Positions 6,365 through 13,072 of a stretch of DNA of 16,177 nucleotides are shown here, piece by piece (positions within the stretch are counted from its first letter, which is position 1; each line of letters opens with the position of its first letter). The stretch is taken from assembly GCA_031287815.1 (NCBI GenBank), contig JAITSM010000042.1, forward strand, positions 1-16,177. Direction: 5' to 3'. The notes beneath the pieces were generated by a model. That model was not told the origin of the DNA, did no database searches, and was given only the letters and a program-made list of their open reading frames with translations. Origin of the DNA: Prevotellaceae bacterium (lineage in GTDB: Bacteria > Bacteroidota > Bacteroidia > Bacteroidales > UBA932). The position numbers and the translations under genes were made by a program.

Positions 6365-8182
6365 TTACCTGTTTCCCAAGTCGAGGTACATCATTTGAAA
6401 GAAGGCTTTGGCTTTTTCTTCCAGTGCGGGGTCGCCCTGTTGGTAAATGGCCGTTTGGGCGTCGTTGTCGTAAATCACGCAGCCGGCGTCGTCAGCCATG
6501 AAGAAGCCGTTGAGGTAGGAATAGAATGCAAACTTATGCGTCCCGGTATTCAGGAGGTCTTTGCTGAAAAGGAACGCGTCGCTGTTAATCTTTAGCTGTC
6601 CCAGCAGGGTTGCCGCCAGGTCGTTTTGCGAGCCATAGGCTTCGATCGCCAGCGGTTGCGCCACCGCGCCGCCCAGCCAAATCATCGGGATTCGGAAACG
6701 GCGCGGGTCGTGGCCGCTCATTCCGGGCAGGTAACCATAGCCGTGATCGGCGACGAAGATAAGCAAGGTATTTTCCCACGCGGGCGTGGCGTGCAGGCGG
6801 TTTACAAAACTCCCCAGGCAACTGTCGGTATAGTGTACGGAATTTAGGAACGGCTGCTCGAATTGGCGTACCGGCACATCAAACGGCTCGTGGCTGCTCA
6901 GGGTCATCGCCAGCTTGAAGAAAGGGCTGGGCTGCTCTTTTTCCGTCAGGTCGCGGAAAAGCCGGTCGAGCATATATTCGTCGGGCGCGCCCCACTTGGT
7001 ACGGCGGACGTTCGCCGGGAAATCGCGGTCGGACACTATATCCTTGATGCCGCATTCGCCGACAATGTAAGAACGCATGTTGCTGAAATCCGCATCGCCG
7101 CCGTAATAGAACGTCATGTTCCCGTAGCCCGCCAGTTTCAACGCTTTTGAAATGGTCGGCAGGGTTTCCGTTTTCTGCGGATATTTCATCAGCGTTACCG
7201 TCGGGTGCGCCGGATAGCCGCTCATGACCGACACCATACCCTTGTCCGTGCGGAAACTGTTGGCATAAAAGCGGGGGAAGAAAACGCCCTCTTTCGCAAA
7301 GCGGTGCATATGGGGTGCGACCGTCGAATCCAGCGCGATGTCGGCCACAAAACTTTCGAGGATAAAGAGGATAATATTCGGCCGGCCGGTAGTCAGCGCC
7401 GATGCGGTAGTGTCGCCAGCCGTCTTCCGGTGCAGTTCTGCGAAAATCCCCCCGGCCTTTTCCCTGTCGAAAAACTGGTACTGCACCTCAAAATCTTCCG
7501 ACTTGGCAAAGGAATAAAAGAAATTGAACGTTGGATTCACTGCGGCATGGTTATAGAACATATTTTCGCTGAAAAACGCCCTGCCGACATTCATGGTAGA
7601 AGTCGTCAGGCTGCCCCGTATGGGCAAAAACAAAGCGCCGGTGAGCGCCAGCAAAACCGGCGGCGTGAGCGGAAGGGAATGCGGCGGGCGCAGCCTCCGT
7701 ACTTGCTTCCGGATAATAACCGCATAACCGGCATACGCAAGCCCTGTGAACGCGATGATACCCGAAATTCCCCCGATAATTTCCCACGTAACCGCGCTGG
7801 CCAGCGCCTCCTTCGGCTTTTGGAGGTAGAGCAATATCATGGAATCGAAATGGAAGCCCCAATGCGGGTACAAAATAATATCCGTTACCGTAATTACGGC
7901 CACCGCGAAAAGCATAAGCAGGAAATAAACGTTGAACGCCTGCGCTACCGTCTTCGGGCGCAGCCATACCGAAGCAATCAACAGCAATCCCGGCAGGATG
8001 GAGAGGTAGCCGCTCATGGACATATCCATCGCGAAGCCGTGATAGAGGATGGCGAGCAGCCCGTAAAGGCTCATCCCGCCGCCCATGGCCGCATGCACAA
8101 GGCTGAACGCCGCTTTCCCGAAACAGAAAACAATAGCAAAGTAAAGAAAAATACTACCGAATAAAACGACCCTGCGAAACAT
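6365..8182 (-). CDS. LTA synthase family membrane sulfatase (phospho-group transferase)
   Basis: This 605-residue protein has about five transmembrane helices in its first 190 residues, followed by a periplasmic alkaline phosphatase/sulfatase-fold domain. Visible active-site motifs are NIILFILESF with Glu275 (metal ligand), the Thr312 region NSFRTDKGM (position of the LtaS catalytic Thr), MSGYPA, LSSHEPF at 429-435, and FVADHGYG with Asp479-His480. LtaS-type enzymes transfer phosphoglycerol. Relatives in Gram-negative bacteria transfer phosphoethanolamine or phosphoglycerol to envelope glycans or lipid A. The substrate here cannot be told from sequence. The gene stands alone and converges on the envelope gene cluster. 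Nothing is truncated, and the ATG at 8182 directly precedes the first membrane helix. Confidence 0.9.
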   Translation of the reverse strand: MFRRVVLFGSIFLYFAIVFCFGKAAFSLVHAAMGGGMSLYGLLAILYHGFAMDMSMSGYLSILPGLLLIASVWLRPKTVAQAFNVYFLLMLFAVAVITVTDIILYPHWGFHFDSMILLYLQKPKEALASAVTWEIIGGISGIIAFTGLAYAGYAVIIRKQVRRLRPPHSLPLTPPVLLALTGALFLPIRGSLTTSTMNVGRAFFSENMFYNHAAVNPTFNFFYSFAKSEDFEVQYQFFDREKAGGIFAELHRKTAGDTTASALTTGRPNIILFILESFVADIALDSTVAPHMHRFAKEGVFFPRFYANSFRTDKGMVSVMSGYPAHPTVTLMKYPQKTETLPTISKALKLAGYGNMTFYYGGDADFSNMRSYIVGECGIKDIVSDRDFPANVRRTKWGAPDEYMLDRLFRDLTEKEQPSPFFKLAMTLSSHEPFDVPVRQFEQPFLNSVHYTDSCLGSFVNRLHATPAWENTLLIFVADHGYGYLPGMSGHDPRRFRIPMIWLGGAVAQPLAIEAYGSQNDLAATLLGQLKINSDAFLFSKDLLNTGTHKFAFYSYLNGFFMADDAGCVIYDNDAQTAIYQQGDPALEEKAKAFFQMMYLDLGNR

Positions 8183-8260
8183 GAAAATATAAAGTTTAAG
8201 GTTTAAAGTATCAAGTTTGAGGTTGGCTGGCGCCGGTATGGTTCATTGTTATCATTTTTT

Positions 8261-8300
8261 CCACAGATGTACACAGATTTTTTTAGCTTACACAGATATT
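8261..8300 (-). repeat. ATCTGTGT intergenic element, copy 1
   Basis: Read on the minus strand this has ATCTGTGTAA, then an A-rich run, then AATCTGTGTACATCTGTGG. It matches 13098-13133 on the plus strand. Both copies lie within about 40 bp of a GGCTGGCGC motif. It occupies part of the 323-bp gap between the sulfatase and aminotransferase genes. Confidence 0.6.
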
Positions 8301-8324
8301 AAATAGGGCTTACGGCTTATTTTA

Positions 8325-8332
8325 CAAAGGTA
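8325..8332 (-). promoter_or_regulatory. Candidate -7 element for the sulfatase gene
   Basis: TACCTTTG on the minus strand is identical to the element before guaB. It lies about 143 bp upstream of the sulfatase ATG. No clear TTTG is present at the -33 distance, and the leader would have to cross the ATCTGTGT element. Confidence 0.3.
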
Positions 8333-8394
8333 GATTTTTTTTGACAATTTAAATAGATTACACAGGTAAAATCCGTAAATCTACTTACGACTAA

Positions 8395-8430
8395 TTAAAA
8401 AACAAAAGCGGATAGCATAACCATCCGCTT
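8395..8430 (-). terminator. Rho-independent terminator of the aminotransferase operon
   Basis: On the minus strand an 8-bp stem AAGCGGAT/ATCCGCTT (8430-8423 with 8413-8406, 9-nt loop) is followed by TTTTGTTTTTTAATT. It lies about 76 bp after the aminotransferase stop codon. This is a standard intrinsic terminator shape. Confidence 0.8.
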
Positions 8431-8505
8431 CTGCCTAACCTAAACCTATGAAAAAATCTATTCGAATATAAGACCCTCCACAGGTGAAAAAGTTTAATCT
8501 GCAGG

Positions 8506-9702
8506 CTATTTATTTTTATTATATTGCTGCAATGCCACCTCCAGGCATTTCATGGCGTTTTTCAAATCTTCGATTTGGAGGACGTAGGCAATGCGCGCTT
8601 CGTTTAACCCTTTGCCTTGGGTAACGTAGAACCCGCTTGCCGGCGCAATCATTACGGTCTGTTTCTCGTATTCAAATTCTTCCAGCAGCCATTGCGCAAA
8701 GGCGTCGCAATCGTCCACCGGCAGCCTCACGATAGTGTAAAAGGCGCCTTCGGGCATGGGGCAAAATACGCCTTCCATTTTATTGAGCGCATCTACCATG
8801 TAATTGCGGCGGGCGATATATTCATCGCGCACGCCTTTGAAATAGCTTGCCGGCGTTTTCAGCGCGCCCTCGCCTGCAATCTGTCCATAGGCCGGCGAAC
8901 ATAACCGCGCCTGCGCAAAACGCAACACGCTTTTCATCACCTCCTGGTTGCGGCTGATAACCGCGCCTACCCGCACGCCGCAAAGGCTGTAGCGTTTGGA
9001 AACGGAGTCTATCAACACTACGTTTTCTTCGATACCTTTCAACTGCATGCACGAAAAATGGGGCGTGTCGGTGTAGCAAAATTCACGGTAAACTTCGTCG
9101 GCAAACAAGTAGAGGTTGTGCTTTTTCACCAGCAAGGCCAATTGCTCCAGCTCTTCGCGCGAATACAAATAACCCGTCGGATTGTTCGGATTGACGATAA
9201 CAATGCCTTTTGTTTTTGGGGTAATTACTTTTTCAAACTCGCTGGCCGGCGGCATGGCGAAATTATTCTCGACGCTGCACGGCACGGCTTTCAGCACAAC
9301 GTCCGTCCACGTAGCGATACCGTTATAATTGGTGTAGAACGGCTCCATGACAATCACTTCATCGCCAGGGTTGAAACAGGTGGAAAAGCCGATTTGTATG
9401 GCTTCCGAGCCGCCGGTGGTAATGATAATTTCGTCGGGCGAAATATCAATTCCTATTCCTTTATAATATTCCGCCAATCCCTTGCGGTAGCTTTCATTGC
9501 CTGCCGAATGCGGATAGGCCACTAATGCCAGGTTGTTGTTCTTTACGGCGTCCAGCGCTTCTTTCGGCGACGCCACATCGGGTTGCCCGATATTGAGGTG
9601 ATAGACTTTTACGCCGCGTTTTTTCGCAGCTTCCGCAAAGGGAACTAATTTGCGTACCGGCGACAGCGGCATGGTTTGGGCTTTGTGGGAAATTTGTAGC
9701 AT
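8506..9702 (-). CDS. Class I/II pyridoxal-phosphate aminotransferase
   Basis: This 398-residue fold-type I aminotransferase (AspC-like) moves amino groups between an amino acid and a 2-oxo acid. Family landmarks are present: LNIGQPD at 36-42, GGSEA at 97-101, NPNNPTG at 171-177, ADEVY at 201-205 (Asp202 binds the PLP pyridine nitrogen), SVSKRYS with the Schiff-base Lys236, Arg244 for the cofactor phosphate, and NEARIAY with Arg370 for the substrate carboxylate. The exact substrate (aspartate, aromatic or other) is not decidable here. The gene is the last of a three-gene minus-strand operon, 46 bp after yebC, and is followed by an intrinsic terminator. The start is the ATG at 9702, giving the typical family N-terminus ISHKAQTMPLSPVRKL. 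Confidence 0.95.
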   Translation of the reverse strand: MLQISHKAQTMPLSPVRKLVPFAEAAKKRGVKVYHLNIGQPDVASPKEALDAVKNNNLALVAYPHSAGNESYRKGLAEYYKGIGIDISPDEIIITTGGSEAIQIGFSTCFNPGDEVIVMEPFYTNYNGIATWTDVVLKAVPCSVENNFAMPPASEFEKVITPKTKGIVIVNPNNPTGYLYSREELEQLALLVKKHNLYLFADEVYREFCYTDTPHFSCMQLKGIEENVVLIDSVSKRYSLCGVRVGAVISRNQEVMKSVLRFAQARLCSPAYGQIAGEGALKTPASYFKGVRDEYIARRNYMVDALNKMEGVFCPMPEGAFYTIVRLPVDDCDAFAQWLLEEFEYEKQTVMIAPASGFYVTQGKGLNEARIAYVLQIEDLKNAMKCLEVALQQYNKNK

Positions 9703-9748
9703 AAAATTTATTTAAGTTTAAAATGTAATGGGGGTCCCGGTTGGCGGG

Positions 9749-10462
9749 CTATTTCATCGTATGATAAACGTTTTGTACATCGTCGTCGTCTTCGAACTTT
9801 TCGATTAGCTTTTCCAGTTCCGCTTTTTGTTCCGGCGTTACCTCTTTCAGTTCGCCCACCGGAATACGTTCAAAGCCGCCGCTTACCAGTTCCAGCTGAT
9901 GCTCTTCGATATATTTCTGAATGGCGCCGTATGCTTCAAATGCGCCGTAAATCATAATTTCGTCGCCGTCGGCAAACACGTCGTCCACGCCGAGATCAAT
10001 CAATTCCAGTTCCAGGTTGTCCATATCGAGGCCGGGCTGGTTTTTTATTTTAAACACACATTGGCGTTCAAACATAAATTCCACGCTGCCCGACGTGCCC
10101 AGCGAGCCGTTGTGCTTGTTAAAATAACTGCGGATATTCGCCACCGTTCGCGTGGGGTTGTCGGTAGCGGTTTCCACCAAAAACGCAATGCCATGGGGGC
10201 CGTAGCCTTCGTACACCACTTCCTTGTAATCGTTCTGGTCTTTTTCTACCGCGCGTTTAATTGCCCGTTCGATATTGTCTTTCGGCATATTTTCAGCACG
10301 CGCCGTTTGAATAATAGCGCGCAAACGCGGATTGTTTTCAGGGTCGCCGCCGCCGGATTTTGCAGCCATAGTCAATTCCTTGCCCAGCCGCGTAAACACG
10401 CGCGACATATTACCCCAGCGTTTCATCTTCCGCTCCTTGCGGTATTCAAAAGCTCTTCCCAT
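9749..10462 (-). CDS. yebC: YebC/TACO1 family protein
   Basis: The 237-residue product has the complete YebC pattern: MGRAFEYRKERKMKRWGNMS at the start, then NNPRLRAIIQTARAENMPKD (43-62), YEGYGPHGIAFLVETATDN and the SGSVEFMFERQ region. YebC proteins have been annotated as DNA-binding regulators. Recent work links the family, including mitochondrial TACO1, to translation of difficult (proline-rich) sequences at the ribosome. The start shown gives the standard Bacteroidetes N-terminus. The gene begins 9 bp after the upstream TPR gene, so they are cotranscribed. The C-terminus carries an acidic tail, EKFEDDDDVQ. Confidence 0.96.
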   Translation of the reverse strand: MGRAFEYRKERKMKRWGNMSRVFTRLGKELTMAAKSGGGDPENNPRLRAIIQTARAENMPKDNIERAIKRAVEKDQNDYKEVVYEGYGPHGIAFLVETATDNPTRTVANIRSYFNKHNGSLGTSGSVEFMFERQCVFKIKNQPGLDMDNLELELIDLGVDDVFADGDEIMIYGAFEAYGAIQKYIEEHQLELVSGGFERIPVGELKEVTPEQKAELEKLIEKFEDDDDVQNVYHTMK

Positions 10463-10471
10463 AAATACGTA

Positions 10472-11161
10472 TTAACTTTCAGGATTCAGGCGGGCGATAT
10501 ATTTATCTACCTCGCGGCTTTCCGCCGTATTGGAGTAGTCGATTTTTATCCGTTCGTACAGTTTCAAGGCATTCGCCGTATTTCCCTGCTCTTCGCTTAT
10601 TAACGCCGCTTTTATCAGGTAGCGCGCTGCGTAATCATTGTCGCGGTAGTTGGCGGCTTTGATAAAATAATCGTACGCCGACGGCAGGTTGCCGAGTTCC
10701 GCATAAGCGTCGCCAATGCAAGACAGGGCTCGGGCGGCAGTGATTTCATCGTTGCCGGCGTATTTTTTCAAGGAAGCAATCGCTTCTTCGTACTGCCCCA
10801 AGTGCAACTGGCAAATGCCGGTATAAAACGGCAGCGATTTCCCGGCATTGCTGCCGTATTCGTCTGCAATTTGGAGAAAGCCGTAAGCATTTCCGTCGCC
10901 ATGGAGCGCCAACGCAAACGAATCGGCGCGGAAATATTGTTCGGCCTGGAACATTTGCCCCAGCGCTTCTTCCTGCAAAGGCTTTTTATAAAGTTCCTGA
11001 TAGCTGAGCCAGATGACGGTTGCCAATATCAATGCGCCCAATACATAGAGCAGGATATTCTTGTATTTTTCCAAGAATTGTTCGGCGCTGCTCAGCGTTT
11101 TTTCGACTTTTTCTTCAGGGTCTGCCTGTGATTTTCGGTTTATTTTCGACATAACATTCAT
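10472..11161 (-). CDS. Membrane-anchored tetratricopeptide-repeat protein (YfgM/TPR_21-like)
   Basis: The 229-residue product has a charged cytoplasmic N-terminus of about 33 residues and one transmembrane helix at about 36-54 (ILLYVLGALILATVIWLSY). The rest is a periplasmic TPR-like helical region with motifs such as YTGICQLHLGQYEEAIASL, ALSCIGDAYAELGNLPSAYD and EEQGNTANALKLYERI. The layout resembles YfgM-like TPR proteins, which help chaperone work at the Sec translocon. The exact role here is not established. The leading gene of the yebC operon has a strong promoter 14 bp upstream of ATG 11161. An in-frame ATG at 11152 would allow a more ordinary leader and starts MSKINRKSQ, so the true start may be there. 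Confidence 0.88.
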   Translation of the reverse strand: MNVMSKINRKSQADPEEKVEKTLSSAEQFLEKYKNILLYVLGALILATVIWLSYQELYKKPLQEEALGQMFQAEQYFRADSFALALHGDGNAYGFLQIADEYGSNAGKSLPFYTGICQLHLGQYEEAIASLKKYAGNDEITAARALSCIGDAYAELGNLPSAYDYFIKAANYRDNDYAARYLIKAALISEEQGNTANALKLYERIKIDYSNTAESREVDKYIARLNPES

Positions 11162-11174
11162 GTATTATAGGGCG

Positions 11175-11205
11175 CAAAAGTACAAAATTTTTCGGGTTAT
11201 CCAAA
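11175..11205 (-). promoter_or_regulatory. Bacteroidetes-type promoter of the TPR-yebC-aminotransferase operon
   Basis: On the minus strand TTTG (11205-11202) is followed after exactly 19 bp by TACTTTTG (11182-11175). This matches the -33 TTTG / -7 TAnnTTTG consensus and spacing of the Bacteroidetes primary sigma factor. The predicted start of transcription is near 11171, leaving a leader of about 10-20 nt. Confidence 0.7.
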
Positions 11206-11269
11206 ATCGTTTTTAAGGTCAATAATACGAATCCGTCGCCGAGAGCCTTTAATGTTTCAAGTTTCTTGT

Positions 11270-11374
11270 GTGAAGAGTGAAGAGTGAAGAGTGAAGAGTG
11301 AAGAGAGCTGGCGCAAGCTAACTTTTAACTTTTAGTTTTTAACTTTAAAAGGCGCCAGCCAACTTTTAGTTCTT
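11270..11374. repeat. Heptamer arrays with two GGCGC-type motifs
   Basis: Five exact GTGAAGA units (11270-11304) abut GCTGGCGCAAGC (11307-11318). Units of the AACTTTTA/AGTTTTTA type follow, then GGCGCCAGCC (11351-11360) and another AACTTTTAGTTCTTAACTC arm. The last arm resembles the right arm of the 58-bp palindrome at 6284-6341. This fills most of the 341-bp gap between the TPR gene and the FISUMP-type gene. The rest, 11375-11502, is A/T-rich and has the inverted pair AATATTGTTTT (11418-11428) and AAAACAATATT (11471-11481). Confidence 0.7.
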
Positions 11375-11502
11375 AACTCGGGGGTAAAACTTTTTTCAAA
11401 AATACTTGCAATTCAAAAATATTGTTTTATATTAAAAAGTTTGTGTTTGGAAACAACCCCGAAACTGCAAAAAACAATATTAATTTTTAAAAAAACATTT
11501 TT

Positions 11503-11691
11503 ATGAAAAAAATTTTCTTTCTTTTAGCCATGCTTGCAAGCGTGGCAGCAAATGCCACCGTAAAGGTAACGCCGTTTTCTACGGATTATTCCACAAACAA
11601 AGTAACCTTTAAAGTGGAGTGGACAGGTACGCCCTATAACCATCATGTGTGGGTGTGGGTAGATTTCTGCCCAATTGCCGGAACATTGTAA
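11503..11691 (+). CDS. N-terminal fragment of a broken exported FISUMP-type protein
   Basis: This 62-codon frame begins with a clear signal peptide (MKKIFFLLAMLASVAANA, cleavage near ANA-TVKV). It is followed by a short beta-rich segment containing VWVWVDFCP and then TAA at 11689. The leader is A/T-rich without Shine-Dalgarno. The FISUMP domain follows at once in the -1 frame (11694-12194), so the two pieces most likely belonged to one secreted protein. The junction is not a recognisable slippery site, so I favour a deletion or frameshift mutation over programmed frameshifting. A tiny secreted peptide cannot be excluded. Confidence 0.6.
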   Translation: MKKIFFLLAMLASVAANATVKVTPFSTDYSTNKVTFKVEWTGTPYNHHVWVWVDFCPIAGTL

Positions 11692-11693
11692 AA

Positions 11694-12194
11694 ATGCCCG
11701 ACGATAATTGGTGGTTGGCACAGAATGTAAAATATGCTGGAGCGGGAATACAACCGACATGGTGTACAAAAGATGAATGTGGTAGATATTATACATATGA
11801 GCAAGCAAGAGGGGCTTTGGGAGGTTCAAGTGGAACAGGCGCTAATAAACAAGGCGTTTGTCCAATTAATTGGGTTATTCCAATGCGTAGTGATTATGTG
11901 GCTATATTTGAAACGTATTCAAGTGATATGACCCGACAATGCCAAATCCTCACACCTCTGGATAGTCAGTGTACGTCTAATGATTTCTACGGATTGTGCT
12001 CAAAAAAAACAATATGCGCAGGAGGCGTTGGTAATGCAAAAACATGCGCATATGAAGTGCAGTACCTGAATGATGCCAGCAAATTAGCATTGATGGTAAA
12101 TGATATATATCTAGCGACCGATTTTGACTGCGGTACCTGGTTTACACTGAGTGACGGAAGTAATATGGGTAATAACGTTCGTTGTTTCCGCTAA
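11694..12194 (+). CDS. FISUMP-domain C-terminal fragment
   Basis: The 166-residue frame starting at ATG 11694 (open upstream to GTG 11649) matches the Fib_succ_major (FISUMP) pattern: DDNWWLAQNVKYAG at the start, CGRYYTYEQARGA at 29-41, GVCPINWVIPMRSDY at 54-68, and a terminal NVRCFR that corresponds to the usual FISUMP ending VRCVR. Ten cysteines (24, 29, 56, 83, 93, 102, 108, 118, 146, 164) imply disulfide bonds and export, yet this piece has no signal peptide of its own. The signal peptide sits 2 bp upstream in another frame. The ATG only 2 bp after the upstream TAA would permit translational coupling, but a cytoplasmic product would make little sense. FISUMP proteins are surface or secreted proteins of unknown function. 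Confidence 0.7.
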   Translation: MPDDNWWLAQNVKYAGAGIQPTWCTKDECGRYYTYEQARGALGGSSGTGANKQGVCPINWVIPMRSDYVAIFETYSSDMTRQCQILTPLDSQCTSNDFYGLCSKKTICAGGVGNAKTCAYEVQYLNDASKLALMVNDIYLATDFDCGTWFTLSDGSNMGNNVRCFR

Positions 12195-12306
12195 CTATAA
12201 ATATAGTAACATAGAAGCAAAAACATTGCTTTAAAATAACACTATAGCCTGCTATCATTAGGCTTTCCTCGCGCAACCTTGAAAAACTAAAATGTTCTTT
12301 ACATAC

Positions 12307-12336
12307 AACAGGGGCAAAATAAATATAGCCCCTGTT
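12307..12336. other. 9-bp hairpin downstream of the FISUMP fragment
   Basis: AACAGGGGC (12307-12315) and GCCCCTGTT (12328-12336) form a perfect 9-bp stem with a 12-nt A/T loop. No U tract follows on either strand, so it is at best a weak terminator. It lies in the otherwise gene-free stretch 12195-12480. Confidence 0.45.
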
Positions 12337-12378
12337 CTTCCCCGTCCAATAACTCACCTTAAGATCTATTGAACGGTT

Positions 12379-12440
12379 AAGGTGCCAAAGCACACATGGA
12401 ATACTAAGGAGCTATAATTCTCTGGGTGCACAGGCACCTT
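12379..12440 (+). terminator. Two-helix stem-loop followed by T-rich tract
   Basis: AAGGTGCC (12379-12386) pairs with GGCACCTT (12433-12440). After a 3x3 internal loop, GCAC (12390-12393) pairs with GTGC (12426-12429), leaving a 32-nt apical region. TTATATT follows the closing stem. It could terminate transcription from the FISUMP locus. The large apical loop would also suit a small structured RNA. Confidence 0.4.
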
Positions 12441-12480
12441 TTATATTAAAGCGGTTACGAAATTACTATAAAAACCAAAT

Positions 12481-12597
12481 ATGAAGAAACTAACAACAAT
12501 ATGGCTGAAAATACAACTGTTTTTGCTGCGGATAACGGCGGAGATAAACATGCCGGTATGGTTACAGTTATTGTGGGAAGCGATTTTTAAAAGTTAA
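12481..12597 (+). CDS. Possible 38-residue small protein
   Basis: ATG 12481 opens MKKLTTIWLKIQLFLLRITA and ends at TAA 12597. It is hydrophobic and amphipathic and follows an A-rich leader (ACTATAAAAACCAAAT), like other starts here. A second frame at 12501-12590 (MAENTTVFAADNGGDKHAG, 29 residues) overlaps it. At most one is likely to be real. I recognise neither, and they could be gene remnants. Confidence 0.2.
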   Translation: MKKLTTIWLKIQLFLLRITAEINMPVWLQLLWEAIFKS

Positions 12598-12601
12598 GAG
12601 T

Positions 12602-12616
12602 TGGCGTGCGCCAGCC
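12602..12616. repeat. GGCGTGCGCCAGCC palindrome between heptamer-like arms
   Basis: TGGCG-TG-CGCCA forms a tight hairpin. It is preceded by AAAAGTTAAGAGT and followed by heptamers of the CACGACT type (12617-12640). This is the same architecture as at 321-408, 6284-6341 and 11270-11374, although here the two arms are not complementary. Confidence 0.6.
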
Positions 12617-12648
12617 ACTCACGACTCACGACTAAAGACTAAAAAACA

Positions 12649-12975
12649 ATGAAAAACAAAAAGGGTTTAAAATTTGAGCAGTTTGTGCCGCCCTGAGGTG
12701 GAAATGCGGCATCCGCAATCGAATTTGGTACGTCCCAAACCGAAAATGGTACGTCCCAAATCGAAAATGGTACGTCCCAAACCGAAAATGGTACGTCCCA
12801 AATCGAATTTGGTACGTCCCAAATCGAATTTGGTACGTCCCAAACCGAAAATGGTACGTCCCAAATCGAATTTGGTACGTACCAAATCGAAAATGGGACG
12901 TACCAAAATGAATTTGGGACGTACCAAACCGGGCTCGCGGAGGTCAGTAATAGAACCGGTATAATAAACAATTAA
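12649..12975 (+). pseudogene. Heptapeptide-repeat reading frame interrupted by an early TGA
   Basis: ATG 12649 starts MKNKKGLKFEQFVPP and meets TGA at 12694. The same frame then continues GGNAASAIEFGTSQ and ten 7-residue units of the GTSQ(T/I)E(N/F) type, ending at TAA 12975. Ordinary genes in the window use TGA as stop, so reassignment is unlikely. Because the 21-bp unit contains no stop in several frames, an open frame alone is weak evidence of coding. It may be a degraded repeat-protein gene or a non-coding array. A 110-codon minus-strand frame over the same DNA (WDVPFSI repeats) is equally open. Confidence 0.3.
12727..12936. repeat. Ten-unit 21-bp tandem array with polarity switch
   Basis: The ten contiguous 21-bp units start at 12727, 12748, 12769 and so on to 12916, and a partial unit precedes at 12717-12726. 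The core is GGTACGTCCC in units 1-7, the perfect palindrome GGTACGTACC in unit 8, and GGGACGTACC, the reverse complement of the first, in units 9 and 10. The remaining part alternates between AAACCGAAAAT and AAATCGAATTT variants. The 21-bp period is two DNA helical turns, so all cores would face the same side. Confidence 0.9.
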
Positions 12976-13072
12976 GTATAAATCAAAAATATGCAACTAT
13001 GAGAAATAGTACTGGCTGGGGGCGCAAATCTAATGAAATCCGCCGGCGTTTTTTATGTATGAGGTATGAGTT

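Noticed and set aside
8448..8471. MKKSIRI leader peptide after the 8406-8430 hairpin
   Set aside because: It faces the 3' end of the aminotransferase gene, has no downstream plus-strand gene to attenuate, and is too short to support.
11649..11691. Programmed -1 frameshift joining the two FISUMP pieces
   Set aside because: No X XXY YYZ slippery heptamer lies in the zero frame before the TAA and no clear downstream pseudoknot was found. A deletion or frameshift mutation is favoured.
12694..12696. TGA as a recoded sense or selenocysteine codon
   Set aside because: The lipoprotein and PorP-like genes in this window end with TGA, and no SECIS-like element or selenium gene is seen. A nonsense mutation or non-coding array is simpler.
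12717..12936. 21-bp array as a CRISPR array
   Set aside because: The units are contiguous with no unique spacers, the unit is shorter than a CRISPR repeat, and no cas gene is present.
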